A stretch of DNA of 64,000 nt from Gordionus sp. m RMFG-2023 (GCF_954871325.1 NC_088776.1:16678052-16742051); one strand, 5' to 3'. Counted from the stretch's first letter, positions 23,801 to 33,396 are shown. The notes: generated by a model from the letters alone, not told the origin. Translations and numbers: made by a program.

Positions 23801-26800
23801 TTTTACTTCATATTTTAATGGTCTTTATATTTAAAGTATCGATAATTGTAAAAGTTTATTTTCTTGTTGAAATAATATTCAAATGTTTTGTATATCCAAT
23901 TAACTTTTATCGAAAGATATATACACTTATAAATTGTGATAAAGATTATTATTTTATTATTTAAATAAATATTTTTGTTCTTAATTCGATCCTTAAAATC
24001 CCTACAATATAAATAAGTGATTTATCTATAAAAATATTTTATATACTTTTAGATTCATGAATATAAACTATAACTGATCATTATAATATATTTAAATGAC
24101 TTATGTTATGGTATAGTTAAATTATAGATGTTATTCAATTAAAAAGTATATGATGAGTAGATATATATAGTGATGTAAAATAACTCCATTTGAGCCGATT
24201 TTTAAAAAACAATTACTCAATAATTTAGCCAAAAAAATATTGCCTAAATCTCGAGATTTCGTTAATAGATGTCCCCTTCGTGTCATCTATGATCAAAGTC
24301 TTCAGGCTTGCGTAATATTTTTCTGGATAAAATTGTGAGCTCGCCGTTTTAAATAATTGACTCAAATGGACAATTTTGCAACACTAGATGTATGCATTAA
24401 AAATTAAAAAGATTAGTATGTTTACAGAATACAAAATCAGATATGATATCGGATCGGTAATCGGTCGATATCAATTTAATATCGAATCGACCTTCAAAAA
24501 GTATAGAACCTTATAAAGAAAATCTAAATAGTGAGTGAGTTAGCTTACTTTTTTTTAAATATAAAGATGATTTTTTTATTTAAAAAAATAATAAAAGGTT
24601 CAATGTAAAAGGGTGGTTCCATGTAAAATCGCTAAAAGTTTAGTACAAAATTTAATCTAAATTTTAAAGTGAGCCTAAAAATATACAGAGATATTGGCCT
24701 AAGTCCAAAAGTACGGTATGTTGATTTTATTAAATCTTTATTGATTAAAATTTTTATTTTTTCGTTAAATCTTTTACATTTTTAGTGATAATAAATAAAG
24801 AATATATGAAATATTGTCCTAAAGTAATGAAGCTAAGCAAATTGAATTATATTGAGTGACCATATGTAAGAGTACCAACATAGTTAAGCTGCATTGAAAA
24901 GATAATTTTTATATAAGGTTAGTGCAAGTAAAGGTAAACCACAAGCTCAATATTTGTATCATGCACTTTAAATAATAACTATTGCTAAGAACATTTTATT
25001 ATAAAATTTATTTTTATTAATAATGATAAGTGTATCAGAGACCTGCAGAAATACCATTTGCACAGTCCGGTCAGGATTTTTTTTGGCCTGGTCCGGATTT
25101 TTTAAAAATATATATTTATTTTAGTTTTTATAGCTAAAATATTTGGTTTTAAAATATGCGGCCCGGCCCGGGTATCTTTTTCAAGAAAAAATCAGGCCCC
25201 GGGTATATTTAAAAGAATTAAAATACGGCCTGGCCCGTGTACCTGGGCCTAAAGGTTGCCGATGTATACTAAGAAGGAATAAATAAAATTCATATCCATG
25301 AATTATCATTTAAGGTTAGATATTAAATTCTTATGAATTTAGTGACAAGCACTCTTTTAATTTATAGAAGGAGTACGGTTTCGCTTTTTTGTTAATGTAT
25401 TCTACGTGAAAACATCCTTTCACTTACAACTGATGTTGTTTGATGTGATAAGAAATCCTTTTTTCGTCATTGATAATTTAGCAAAGCGGTTGGAAACTGC
25501 AAACATAATGGTTCAAAGGATTCGTCGGGCGAGGAAATGGACGATTATATTGGAGAAAATGTTGCAAAATCAACAATTAACGTTTGGATTGGTGTAATTC
25601 TAATTCCAACCGCTTTCTTAAATTAGCAATGATGGCAAAAGGTTTTTTTTTATAACATCAAACAGCATCAGTGATGTGTGAAAGAATGTTTTCACGTGCT
25701 AGAGATACAATAGAAACCTACCATTGTCCGGCACGGCCCGAATTTTTTTTAAAAAAATTTTCGGCTCGGTTTGGGTTTTATATTTTTAGGCCCAGCCCGT
25801 TTATAAAAAAAAATCAGGGACGAGAACCCGAACCCAAACCTTCAATATTTAGATGAACCCAAATCCCATACCCTTTTCTTAAATTTAGGGTTCATACTTC
25901 TTTTTTTTAATTTTAAAATTTATTTTTTTTATTCTAAACTTTTATTTTATTTATTTTAAATTATATGTTAAAAATAATATAATATAAAAACATGTAATTT
26001 ACGATTTTTATTTATAAAAGAGTTCTTATTTAAAACAAACATTTTTTGATCATTTTTTCGTGGAATTATTTTTGTTATATTAAATAGTCGGCCATTTTTC
26101 GTAAAAATTTTTAAAATAGAAATATATGTGTTGTAAATATATTATATATTATAATTATGATGATAAATTATTTTTATGGCGATACTAATTAAATTTTTAA
26201 AAAATATGATGTTTCTATTATTTTAACTATTTTAATAGGTCATTATTTTTCTGGTCTCCGAACCCTGAACCCACCTGAACCCGAACCGGGAGAGATTTTT
26301 CACTGAACCCAAACCCGAATTTATTTTTAAGAAGGAGGGTTCTCGCCCCTGAAAAAAATTCTTTAGGCCTGGCGGCCTAGGTATATTTAAAAAATTAAAA
26401 TACGTGCAGATCTCTCTGATACATTTAAGCAATCGTACTTCATCGAGAACAAGAATGTTTGTCAATAATAAAATTTATGTTTCATTCGTTTTAACAGGTT
26501 GTCGGAAAATCTCGTTTTGGGGATGATTTGTAATACAATGCCCCTATAAAAATTTTACGCCCCTCTCAATTGAGATAGATTTTCAAAATTCTAACCTGAA
26601 GGATATATCCTGAATATCGAATCTATGATATCTGATGTCAAATTATATTTTATTCCGTTGGCGCCGTCAGATTGAGGTGTCAAGTCGGAAAGGAAGGAGG
26701 CACTAACCCCTATTAATTGCTTATGACTTCGGATTATATTTGAGTCCACATTTTCTGTCTTATTCAGTTGTTCGTTATCCAAAGATTTTTGATATTTAGA

Positions 26801-27362
26801 TACGTAATTTCCCCAAAATTCTTCGGGGGTAATAATCTGTAAAAAAAATAATATGTATGCACAAATAATACTTAAAAGATAATTAAGCAAAAATAAATCA
26901 TGATTGAAAAAGAGAAATGATATAATAAAATGTATCAATCATAAAATTATATTTAGTAAATTACAATTGAACTTCTAACTCCTCTCAAAAAATAGGGATA
27001 AAAAAAATTTATATTGAATGAGACACTTTAACGCGTTTACTAATAGACAAAAAATTATTCATTTTTTATAAAATGAGAGAAATAGGGGAATATTTGTTTT
27101 ACCTGGGTAACGACAAGCTCCTTGTATAGCGTAAATAATTGAGGATTTTTTTGTAACAACAAGTTTTTTTTTTCCAATTGAGCATCGACCTGTTTCCTGA
27201 ATCGAGGCAGTAACTGTTGCAAGAGATCTTTGACTCTCAGTCGATCCTGTAATTGTCTTTCCGTGCCCTCCGGAGAATTGAAATGAAAATTGGAGGTTTC
27301 CCCACTATGCAAAACTATTTGTAGTTGAATTTTCACCTTACCTTCAGGCGAAATCTTTTGAG
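11731..27362 (-). CDS. GTF2H1: TFIIH core subunit p62 (GTF2H1/Tfb1), nine exons, 5' end missing
   Basis: p62 is a structural subunit of the TFIIH core, which opens DNA in RNA polymerase II initiation and nucleotide excision repair. Exons in transcript order: 27362-27103, 26836-26596, 21099-20935, 20379-20297, 19877-19644, 19526-19245, 14155-14056, 13006-12795, 11823-11731. Every junction is GT-AG with matching phase, giving about 555 codons. Recognisable family blocks in order are [18 protein letters not shown] (PH domain), EEFWGNY (BSD1), LTPQSDG and [32 protein letters not shown] (BSD2), [26 protein letters not shown] and the C-terminal helix. The first roughly 50 residues of the PH domain are not found in the window. 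Introns range from 117 bp to over 5 kb, and the long ones are full of transposons. Confidence 0.93.
11824..12794. other. GTF2H1 intron with a pure G run
   Basis: The last intron is mostly AT-rich. It contains a run of at least 13 G at 12301-12313 followed by AGAGAG (potential quadruplex or replication-slippage site). No inserted element was recognised. Confidence 0.4.
12795..13006 (-). CDS. GTF2H1: GTF2H1 exon: C-terminal conserved block
   Basis: It begins after TACAAATCCAG and encodes [20 protein letters not shown] and [19 protein letters not shown], the most conserved C-terminal p62 motif (human ELLRHFWSCFPVNT). The donor AAA/gttttt is weak, but using it gives the same spacing as human p62 to the last exon. 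Without it the frame stops 5 codons later at 12777. Confidence 0.9.
13247..13699. mobile_element. hAT MITE, GGGCCGGGC family, copy 2
   Basis: 453 bp from TAGAGATCTGCA to TGCAGATCACTA with a perfect 8-bp duplication ATGACAAT (13239-13246 and 13700-13707). It has the same GC-rich subterminal arrays as the copy at 8545-8968 and one more CGGGCCGG block. It lies in a GTF2H1 intron. Confidence 0.92.
14056..14155 (-). CDS. GTF2H1: GTF2H1 exon: LSPGG segment
   Basis: 100 bp encoding [20 protein letters not shown] and [11 protein letters not shown], matching ITALSPGGALM of other p62 proteins. The acceptor is weak (AATTATAAATAG), and a second one 21 bp downstream keeps frame. The donor is CGCAA/gtttgt in phase 1. 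It is isolated between a 1.05-kb and a 5.1-kb intron. Confidence 0.85.
14571..14900 (+). repeat. Left inverted terminal repeat of the DIRS-like element
   Basis: It pairs in inverse order with 17756-18050 at roughly 80% identity by eye. A local palindrome TGCCAAAAGGCA is present near the outer edge of both arms. Confidence 0.75.
15419..15536. mobile_element. hAT-type terminal fragment (CAGTGGCGTATCCAG family)
   Basis: Read on the minus strand, it starts CAGTGGCGTATCCAG at 15535 and continues to CTTATCTGGCCTTCGGCC and AATTATTCATAATTCAATAA. The same order occurs on the plus strand at 31630-31800. The far end was not found. Confidence 0.55.
15674..16279 (-). pseudogene. RNase H-like region of the DIRS-like element
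   Basis: It shows [16 protein letters not shown] (first catalytic Asp strand), [10 protein letters not shown] and [12 protein letters not shown], the layout of a retroelement RNase H, followed downstream by a [11 protein letters not shown] tail. GC is higher than the surrounding intron. Fossil. Confidence 0.6.
16360..17117 (-). pseudogene. Reverse transcriptase region of the DIRS-like element
   Basis: It shows [20 protein letters not shown] (fingers), then [20 protein letters not shown] (the first catalytic block region) and a later [14 protein letters not shown]. This matches the order of DIRS/Ty3-type reverse transcriptases. It is too divergent for confident placement by eye. Fossil. Confidence 0.6.
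17756..18050 (-). repeat. Right inverted terminal repeat of the DIRS-like element
   Basis: Inverse partner of 14571-14900. The left arm is slightly longer because of about 35 extra bases. Confidence 0.75.
18062..18927 (+). mobile_element. hAT fragment: transposase C-terminus plus right terminus
   Basis: Frame 18122-18304 encodes [20 protein letters not shown] and [14 protein letters not shown], the hAT C-terminal motif of the group that also contains the 32113-32379 copy. About 600 bp later the terminus CCTGGCTATGCCACTG ends at 18927. Coding C-terminus next to this terminus is the same arrangement as at 31630-32379 in the opposite orientation. The left half is missing, and the DIRS-like element abuts it. 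Confidence 0.6.
19245..19526 (-). CDS. GTF2H1: GTF2H1 exon: central helical region
   Basis: 94 codons starting [14 protein letters not shown] after CGATAACAG. It holds [13 protein letters not shown], matching the vertebrate LNLKKSDRYYHGP block, and ends KLSIQSTLD at GAT/gtaaag in phase 0. Confidence 0.85.
19644..19877 (-). CDS. GTF2H1: GTF2H1 exon: variable basic linker
   Basis: It starts after CTTCTTTCTCAG with [13 protein letters not shown], a basic stretch in the place of the vertebrate VKRAK region, and ends LLLFYFKE at GAG/gtatca. 78 codons. An alternative donor 54 bp earlier (AAG/gtcaat) keeps the same phase, so the exon end is uncertain. Confidence 0.75.
20297..20379 (-). CDS. GTF2H1: GTF2H1 exon: short linker
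   Basis: 83 bp encoding [20 protein letters not shown] then DETVYSE, equivalent to the human VKNPLLDL segment. Flanked by ATTAAAACCAG and GAA/gtaata, ending in phase 0. Confidence 0.88.
20825..20905. repeat. GC-rich transposon fragment
   Basis: GACCCGTTGCCAACC, GTTCGGTCGG and GGGCCCGGATAGGTCGGG within an AT-rich intron resemble the subterminal arrays of the nearby hAT MITEs. No ends could be fixed. Confidence 0.35.
20935..21099 (-). CDS. GTF2H1: GTF2H1 exon: BSD2
   Basis: It follows TTTTTTTTACAG. It encodes [27 protein letters not shown] (near identical to the human and fly BSD2 core) and SECLRIDEK. The donor is AAAAAA/gtgcgt in phase 1. Confidence 0.92.
21180..21700. repeat. Diverged GC-rich MITE-like fragment
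   Basis: It contains GGGCAAATCTAGGAGCCGG, CCGGGTTGGGCCATAAAATT and CCGAGCCGGGTT, and ends ACCCCTATAGGTCTCTA, whose complement TAGAGACCTATA resembles the TAGAGATCTGCA hAT terminus. No left end or duplication was seen. Confidence 0.35.
21893..22190 (+). repeat. Direct repeat, left copy (partner 23783-24012)
   Basis: Both copies run through TTTTCTTGTTGAAATAATAT, TATCCAATTAACTTTTA, AATTGTGATAAAGATTATTA and TCGATCCTTAAAATCCCTA. They bracket 1.6 kb of inserted DNA, which suggests a duplication or unequal exchange at the insertion. Confidence 0.8.
22213..22383 (+). CDS. Exon-like ORF inside a hAT element (possible captured host exon)
   Basis: After an acceptor-like ACCAGCTTAG the frame is open for 56 codons to TAG: it starts [20 protein letters not shown] and continues [20 protein letters not shown], ending [11 protein letters not shown] donor-like AATG/gtattt lies just before the stop. 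GC is about 41% against about 20% on either side, and the composition is typical of a soluble protein and not of translated AT-rich DNA. It is enclosed by direct repeats within a transposon and lies antisense in a GTF2H1 intron. I do not recognise the protein. It could be a captured gene fragment or a nested gene. Confidence 0.4.
   Translation, partial: CAGGEGATYNYFRSHGMENDAWYVTKDEESFIKRKINDGQDMKTIAVYSCAQLNGI
22705..23574 (+). mobile_element. Internally deleted hAT element with perfect 8-bp duplication
   Basis: The ends are TAGAAGTCTGCATTGGGCG and GCCCAATGTAGACCTCTA, flanked by ATTACAAT (22697-22704 and 23575-23582). Both subterminal regions carry runs of GGGCGGGTGGG-type repeats. The interior retains only the transposase C-terminus. 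It is inserted inside the longer ATCGG-family element and so is younger than it. Confidence 0.92.
22965..23213 (+). pseudogene. hAT transposase C-terminal fragment
   Basis: Encodes [40 protein letters not shown] and [18 protein letters not shown], a textbook hAT dimerisation domain with the [12 protein letters not shown] core intact. The upstream catalytic region is absent, so the element cannot move itself, but this domain is well preserved and the copy is probably recent. Confidence 0.88.
23783..24012 (+). repeat. Direct repeat, right copy (partner 21893-22190)
   Basis: It ends TCGATCCTTAAAATCCCTAC and then continues into AAGTGATTTATC, sequence that the short relative at 27912-28440 also has. 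Confidence 0.8.
24168..24386. mobile_element. Palindromic hAT-type MITE (TAGTGATG family), copy 2
   Basis: 219 bp from TAGTGATGTAAAATAACTCC to TTTTGCAACACTA. The flanks GATATATA (24160-24167) and GATGTATG (24387-24394) agree at 6 of 8 positions. The related element at 27912-28440 has the uninterrupted site GAGTAGATGCATGTATT, confirming both borders. It folds back along most of its length. Confidence 0.8.
24516..25030. other. AT-rich intron DNA
   Basis: Nothing recognisable; no coding frame or clear repeat. Confidence 0.35.
25031..26430. mobile_element. Composite hAT-like remnant
   Basis: TGTATCAGAGACCTGCAG at 25032 and the inverse TGCAGATCTCTCTGATACA near 26404-26422 form an 18-bp inverted pair at the outer edges. 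GC-rich CCCGGCCCGGG and GGCCTGG motifs follow inside each end. The middle (25406-25710) is coding-like: 25671 onward reads [17 protein letters not shown], like a hAT C-terminal motif. Inner GAACCC-rich blocks at 25738-25880 and 26255-26350 suggest another MITE nested here. Flanking duplications were not found. Confidence 0.5.
26596..26836 (-). CDS. GTF2H1: GTF2H1 exon: BSD1 signature and following conserved block
   Basis: It starts at TTTTTTTTACAG/ATTATTACC with [14 protein letters not shown] (the BSD-type Phe-Trp pair). It continues to [19 protein letters not shown] and [17 protein letters not shown], and ends TCAG/gttaga in phase 1. Confidence 0.92.
27103..27362 (-). CDS. GTF2H1: GTF2H1 exon: second half of the PH domain
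   Basis: It begins after AACAAG and completes a split codon, then [18 protein letters not shown] and [14 protein letters not shown], ending LYKELVVTQ at CAG/gtaaaa. The human equivalent reads [20 protein letters not shown]. 86 codons, phase 0 at its end. Confidence 0.92.
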
Positions 27363-27616
27363 CTTGTTATAAGCAAAGGATAAAATAAAAATCATTTATC
27401 ATATAATATTAAATTATTAATATTCAATGGAAAATAAAAATTGCACATTTTTAATACCATAATGTTTAATGCATGAACATTATTCATTATAAGCGGGTGT
27501 TTTATAGGTTATGTCAAGGATTGACTGGATAGGCCAGTTTACATCTATATCTGATTCCTCCAACTTCTATAATTGTACATTTATGAAAAGGAGCGAGGAG
27601 CGATATAGTGGTAATC

Positions 27617-27775
27617 AAGAGATCTGCAAAGCCCAGCTTCTGTCCAAAATCTAGACCCGAGAGCCGGGCAAATTTTAAAAAATAAATTATGAAGGGTTGG
27701 ACAATTTTTATTAAAAAAATTCAGGCCGGGACAATTTATACATAAAAAATCAGGCAGGGCCTCGCAAATCTGTTC
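27617..27775. mobile_element. Short hAT MITE relative
   Basis: AGAGATCTGCAAAGCCC at the left and GGGCCTCGCAAATCTGTTCT at the right are inverse-related, with GGGCAAAT, GGCCGGGACAA and GGCAGGGCC motifs between. About 159 bp, no clear duplication. Confidence 0.45.
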
Positions 27776-27911
27776 TTTCATAAAATTTTATTATGATAGC
27801 CCGGGAATTTAAATTTAAATGTTATATTTTTTTGAATTTCAAACAATATTTTGACTAATACTAGCTTATTTCTTTGTATTTTAAAAGCTATCTACTAAAT
27901 ATATAAATAAT

Positions 27912-28440
27912 TAAGGATGTATTTTTTTATCAGATCGGATCGGGCCGATATTTCATCCTTTTAAAATATCGGCTATCGACTGATATTATAAAATTTTCCG
28001 ATCAGATAAAATAGCGTTTTAATTTTATAAAATATGTCTATTAAAATGAGATGATATAAAAATTTTTAGTATCTAAAAACCATTCATTTTTTAAATAAGA
28101 TAAAAATCTATTTTAATATTATTTAAATATATATTTCAAATTTCATATTATATTTGTTTATTACTTATTATGTAAATAGATTAATTTTATTATAAGTGAT
28201 TTATCAATAAAAATATTTTAAATACTTTTAGATTCATGAATATAAACTATAACATAACATTATACTCTATTTAATAAGATTTTATACTATTAAAAAGATG
28301 GGATGAGTAGATGCATGTATTAGAAATTAAAACGATTAGTATGTTTACATAGATAATTAGATATAATATTGGATTGGTAATCGGCCGATATCAATTTAAT
28401 ATCGGATCGACATCCAAAAAGTGGTATCATTACACCCCTA
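27912..28440. mobile_element. hAT-like MITE (ATCGG family), short copy
   Basis: It starts TAAGGATGTA and ends TACACCCCTA. Subterminal arrays read CAGATCGGATCGGGCCGAT on the left and GGTAATCGGCCGATATC with TATCGGATCGAC on the right. The flanks TAAATAAT and ATAATAAT agree at 6 of 8 positions. It is collinear with the ends of 21749-24515 and shows what that element looked like before its insertions. Confidence 0.7.
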
Positions 28441-29523
28441 ATAATAATTATAAGAAATATATAAATTTTAATATCCAATAATTCTTTTTGTACTTAATAT
28501 TTAAAATTTTACCATTTTTTATAAAATTTTGGCATAAGTTATAATTATCTCAATATTTTTTATCTAAGCATAGTAAATCAAAATAAACCAATATTTTATA
28601 GTTTAAGGTTAGTTCTATCTTATAAAAATTATTCATTTGAAATCTGGGGCATTTATGACATTTTTTTCATAAGATTATTGAAAGGTGAAATATCAATATC
28701 AATTAATACAATATAATGAGGAAATATAAAATAATTAATAATTATAATACTGAATATTTTCTTTATAAAGATAGGAGTCTCAAATTTATATGATAAGTTT
28801 CTACTAAGAAGACTATCTATATCATCAGCTAAAATACCTAAGTTCAAGGTTTATCAAAGTTGGAAACCTTTGAGCAATAACCTTCCAAAAATCAAGAGGA
28901 ACAATTGGAGATAAAATATTGATATGTTCGTTAATTAATCAATAAGGATTTACAAGAAATGAAAATTAATTCAAAAATAAATAAAAATGTGTGTAAAAAT
29001 AAAATTATGTAAGTTTATAAAAACGTATCAGTTGATCCAATATTTTTTCAAAAAGTCTAATAACTGCACCAATTCCATACCAATATTTAATATCAGTATA
29101 GCCCTAATATTTTTCAGTAAAGTATATAGTATGTGAAAAATTAATCATGATTAAGTTAAGAAGTTTGTGAGTTATAAGTTTTTTGGAGCTTGGGTCCATA
29201 AAAACCTTTTGAGTCATGCATTAACTTTTTTCATGTTTTAGTTTTGATATATTAACTATAAAATAAAAAGAATAAAAATTCTATTATATTTGAATCTTAA
29301 TTATTATATAGCATCATCAATTTTATTGATATATTTTTTTATATCATACTGTGGCATTTTAAAATAATTTTCCACTTTTTTAATCTCTTTGGCTGTCATA
29401 AATTTTGAAATTAGTTAGTAATAAAATTGTGTTTATTTAATATATATTTATAATATAAAAGCTATAAATTAATTTTATTTTGAGATATACCATATCTAAA
29501 TTGGGGTCTAAGTGAATCTTACC
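28441..29523 (-). pseudogene. AT-rich DNA with a small hAT transposase scrap at 28845-28935
   Basis: On the minus strand 28935-28845 reads SPIVPLDFWKVIAQRFPTL then INLELRYFS, resembling the start of a hAT C-terminal domain (FWK...FP.L..LALK.LS). The frame ends at once. Nothing else is recognisable in this kilobase. Confidence 0.4.
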
Positions 29524-31093
29524 TAGGGTTACCAGATCTTGCAGAGTGGAAAAGAGAACATATTTATTTTATGTATTATATTAAAATCAGGCAAAAAAAT
29601 TTAATTGATTTTATTTTTATTAGATATATCAATAATATTAAATAAAAAAATTATATATTTTGTATAATATTATATTTTTCACTTGCCAATATTTTTCTTA
29701 ATTATTTATAAAAAAACTTGGCATAAAATTGATATAAAATTATATTGTATACATATAATTGCTTTTATAGATTCGACTGATAATATATTCCTCTCATTTG
29801 TCCATTGACTATATATTAAAGAAAATATTCTTTCAACATTAGCATTATGAGCTAATATAACAAAAATAAAGCTTGCTAAAATTAGCAGTTCATGGTGTTG
29901 CTTAAGAATTAAAATATCTAAGAAATATTAAACCCATTTCTGATATAGAGAAAGTTTTGTATATTCTTCACAATTCATTTTATTAATAATATATAATTTA
30001 AGGTTGCAGAATTGTCAAATTACTTATTTTTCAAGAAATTGATAGAGTTCTCTAACTGACCATTTTTAATTTCCATACATTGGAAACATTCCTTCTAAAG
30101 GTTATGACCAAAGATCTAAATATTCAATGCAACATCTATAATATTAATAAATTCTCTTTCATTGCATCTAGTTGGATTTTTTGTCCCATTATAATATTTA
30201 ACTCAAATATTGATTTTACTTTTAATAGAAAAAATTTTCTTTCAGCTAACAAATGTTTTAATGATTTTTAATGGTTTAACATTTTTATAACTGTATTATT
30301 TTCTTCCTTAACTAATTTTATTTTTTTATCAAACACATATACATCAAGGAATGGGCAAACTCCAAATATGCTTCATTTTATCATTTTTAAAAATTTTATG
30401 ATAATATATGGTGGATTGTTAATAGAAAGTACATTAATGTTTCATACATTTCAAGAAATCATAAATAGAAAAAGAGCTATCATGTTATTGAGTGATAAAG
30501 AAGTTGTTTATAACCAAGCTCTACAAATTCACAAAACTCTTTAAGCTCGTCAGTTCTGACAATATAAATTGAAAAGTAATTGTCGACTTTCATAACAAAA
30601 CTCTCCAAATCTATTGATAGGTCATCAAATCCAAACAGAATGTCATTGTGTAATATATGGGCAGAACAACTCACTCCAATTTACTATTTAATCCAGAATT
30701 TTTTAGTTTGTAGAAAACATTATTTATAGCTCACTGTCTTATACCAAAATTTGCATTACAATTGTCTCCAGAAAAGACAATCAATTTAGATGTTAAAATA
30801 TTTTTGTCCAATTGTATATTGATATATCTAAAATTGATGCGTTTCTTTGTTAAAATACTGAATCAAAATGGAAAATATTTATAGATTTCCATGATTACCA
30901 AAATCTGTCAAAATGGAAATATAATTTGTTTTTGATATATTGTTTAAAGCATAATCTAAAGAAAATAATTTTTATGAACAAAATTTCAGTGAATGACCTG
31001 ATAGTGGAAAATTTTTTATAGGACATATTTAATAGAAAATAGATACCAGACATGTATTTTTAGCATCCAAAAAGAGGACATCTGGTAAGCCTA
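29524..31093 (-). mobile_element. hAT remnant with GGTTACCAGAT termini
   Basis: The ends TAGGGTTACCAGATC and, inversely, TAGGCTTACCAGATGTCC (ending 31093) form the inverted pair. The flanks agree only at 5 of 8. On the minus strand 30674-30480 encodes MSCSAHILHNDILFGFDDLS and LKEFCEFVELGYKQLLYHS, typical of the hAT catalytic-to-helical region (CSAHILHN). A preceding GDNCNANFG is readable near 30770. Many stops elsewhere; it is a dead copy. Confidence 0.65.
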
Positions 31094-31629
31094 ATCCAAC
31101 TTAGACTTTCATGTAATTTTTTCCACCAGTGTGATGAGTCTTACTTAACTTTGATATTTTTTAAATATCTATTTAATTAGTTTAACATTTTGTTACCTTA
31201 AATTTACCACAATATATTTAAAATAACATAACATATTTGTATTTCAAATATATTAATAATAATAACTTTTAATATCTGAATATTTATAGCTAACAGAAAA
31301 ATTTTGAGATTTTTCCATTGACCATGCCATACGCTCTGACATAATGTATAAAGATCCGTCAACTTTTTTATGTCGAACATGGGTTATCAAGGCATACACT
31401 TCTTCGGAAGATTTCATTCTTCACAATTCCTGCATGAATATAATAGTTTTGATAATATTATAAGATTGATTAGCCAATTGTGACAGGTTTAAATAGTGAT
31501 ATTTGATTAGATACAATATCAATATTATATGATGGATATAATTCATGTAATAGAGAACTGTAAGAATCAAATATTTATATATAGTGAAAATAAAAAAAGC
31601 CGCCAAACCTAAGATTTATACATGGGAGG

Positions 31630-33020
31630 CAGTGGCATATCCAGAATTTTCATTTTCTTATGGGGGTGGGGGGGGTGGGGGGGGGGGAAGAAATTCTTTT
31701 TGGGGGCTTCGCCCCTAAACCCCTTTATCTGGCCTTCGGCCAGGCCTTATGTTATAGCTATTCTATAAAATTATTCATAATTTAATAATAATTATATTTT
31801 TATTTTTTACTATTATTTACTAATTCGTGCTTATGGATATTACAAACCTATTTTTTATTTTAAGTTAAGTATATTATATTTATTAAAGTTTTTTTAAATG
31901 AAATATAGTTTAATGTCATTTTTATAAAATTTGCTTTAAAAACTAGCCTCAGCTTAAATTCTCTTACAATATAAGTAGAATATAAATTTTTTATTGAAAA
32001 TACTAATAGTAGTGTGTATAAAATATTGACTAGAAAATAATTTAAAAAACAAGTTTTTTTTAACTTCTTATCAAATACAATATTATACAAAAAAATTTAT
32101 TAAATACTATAATTATAATGTGATTTTTAATTTTCGTGGGATTGCCAATTCATCAAGAATTTCGTTTGTCGTTGAAACCAAATCTCTGTGGATATTTAAC
32201 AGCATTAACCCATTTAGCCAAGATTCGGAAGTTGTACTTCGTAAATATGTTTTCAACCTTCTCAAGTTGGAAAAAGTCCTTTCATTCGTACATGTGGTAA
32301 TAGGCAAACATGCAAGAATATAAAACAACTTCAAAATATTAATAAATTGAGCCAAGGTTTCTTTACACCTATTGAGCACATCAATAGCATGCTCAGGTAA
32401 AATAGCTAAACGTAAATATTTATACCACTATTCAAATTCACTGAATAAATTTATTTCAGTATCAATATCATAGGAATAAAATTCTGCAAAATATTTAATT
32501 TTACCAATAGTGGCATTAGAAAATGAAGAAGGATCTTTGGGTAATAAAACTTGATGAAGATTGCTAAAGACTTGTTTTTCATCTAAAAGCCATACATTTA
32601 TTTGCGATAAAGAGTATCTAAGAATAGGATGATAATGGATATTTTATAATATTCTTCAGTTGAGCCAATATTTATTTTACATCTCAATAATTGCCTAGGT
32701 GCTAGACGAGGTTTAATTAGTGTTATATCATAAAATTTAGCCTTCGATTCAACGTCTAGATAAATATTATGAAAATATTAATCTACATTCATATTTATTG
32801 TATCTACCTGTTCATATATATTTTCCGCCAAATCAATAACCTGAACCAAATCTAAATTTGGTTTTTCTAAATTTATACAAAGTAGTGAGCTACAGGAAAA
32901 TAATTTATTGATGCTACTAGCAGCAATGATAAACTCTGATTGATCAATTAAATTCAATAATGATATCGCTTCTGACGACACATTACTTTTTTTCATGCTC
33001 AGCCTTATTTAACTTTTGTA
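31630..33020 (-). mobile_element. hAT remnant (CAGTGGCATATCCAG family)
   Basis: The terminus CAGTGGCATATCCAGA at 31630 is followed by a G-rich tract and a GGGGCTTCGCCCC then CTGGCCTTCGGCCAGG hairpin. Transposase pieces on the minus strand are 32996-32778 ([37 protein letters not shown]) and 32379-32113 (ACLPITTCTNERTFSNLRRL, LNGLMLLNIHRDL), resembling ZMYM1-like hAT proteins. The opposite terminus was not found, and stops between the pieces show it is dead. Confidence 0.7.
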
Positions 33021-33220
33021 TATTTCTTCTGTTCTACAAAATGGAAGTAAAAATGAAAAATATTTAAAAAATTATAGATATTTATTAATAATTAAAATAT
33101 TATTAAAAATACTTATTAATTCTAACTTACTAATATTTTTGAATTTAATAAAATAAATTACCGTTTGATTTCAATCTCTTTGACTAAAAATTTTTCCATT
33201 TTATTAATATTTTTTAATAA

Positions 33221-33396
33221 CTAGGGGATTAAATACTTGTATTTAAATTGAAAATTTTAAAAAAATCTATAAAATGGAAGAAATATCATCCAAATTCCCA
33301 ATTTGATTCCCAAAACTGGGATTTTGGATGATATTTCTTCCATTTTAGCGATTTTTTTTAAATTTTCAATTTAAATACAAGTGTTTAGTCCCCTAG
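33221..33396. mobile_element. Foldback element, near-perfect 176-bp palindrome
   Basis: CTAGGGGATTAAATACTTG at the left mirrors CAAGTGTTTAGTCCCCTAG at the right. The arms continue through TTTAAATTGAAAATTT and ATGGAAGAAATATCATCCAA/TTGGATGATATTTCTTCCAT, leaving a short centre. It has no coding capacity. It could form a long hairpin RNA if transcribed. Confidence 0.85.

Larger units (their letters stand above)
21749..24515. mobile_element. hAT-like element (ATCGG family), long copy with nested insertions
   Basis: The left end TAGGGATGTACAGATA with TTATCGGATCGG and AATATCGGTTATC, and the right part ATCGGATCGGTAATCGG with ATATCGAATCGACC, match both sides of a shorter 529-bp relative at 27912-28440. 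The long copy contains about 2 kb absent from the relative, bounded by direct repeats (21893-22190 and 23783-24012). Inside lie an exon-like coding segment, a second hAT (22705-23574) and a MITE (24168-24386). It sits in the largest GTF2H1 intron seen. Confidence 0.6.
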
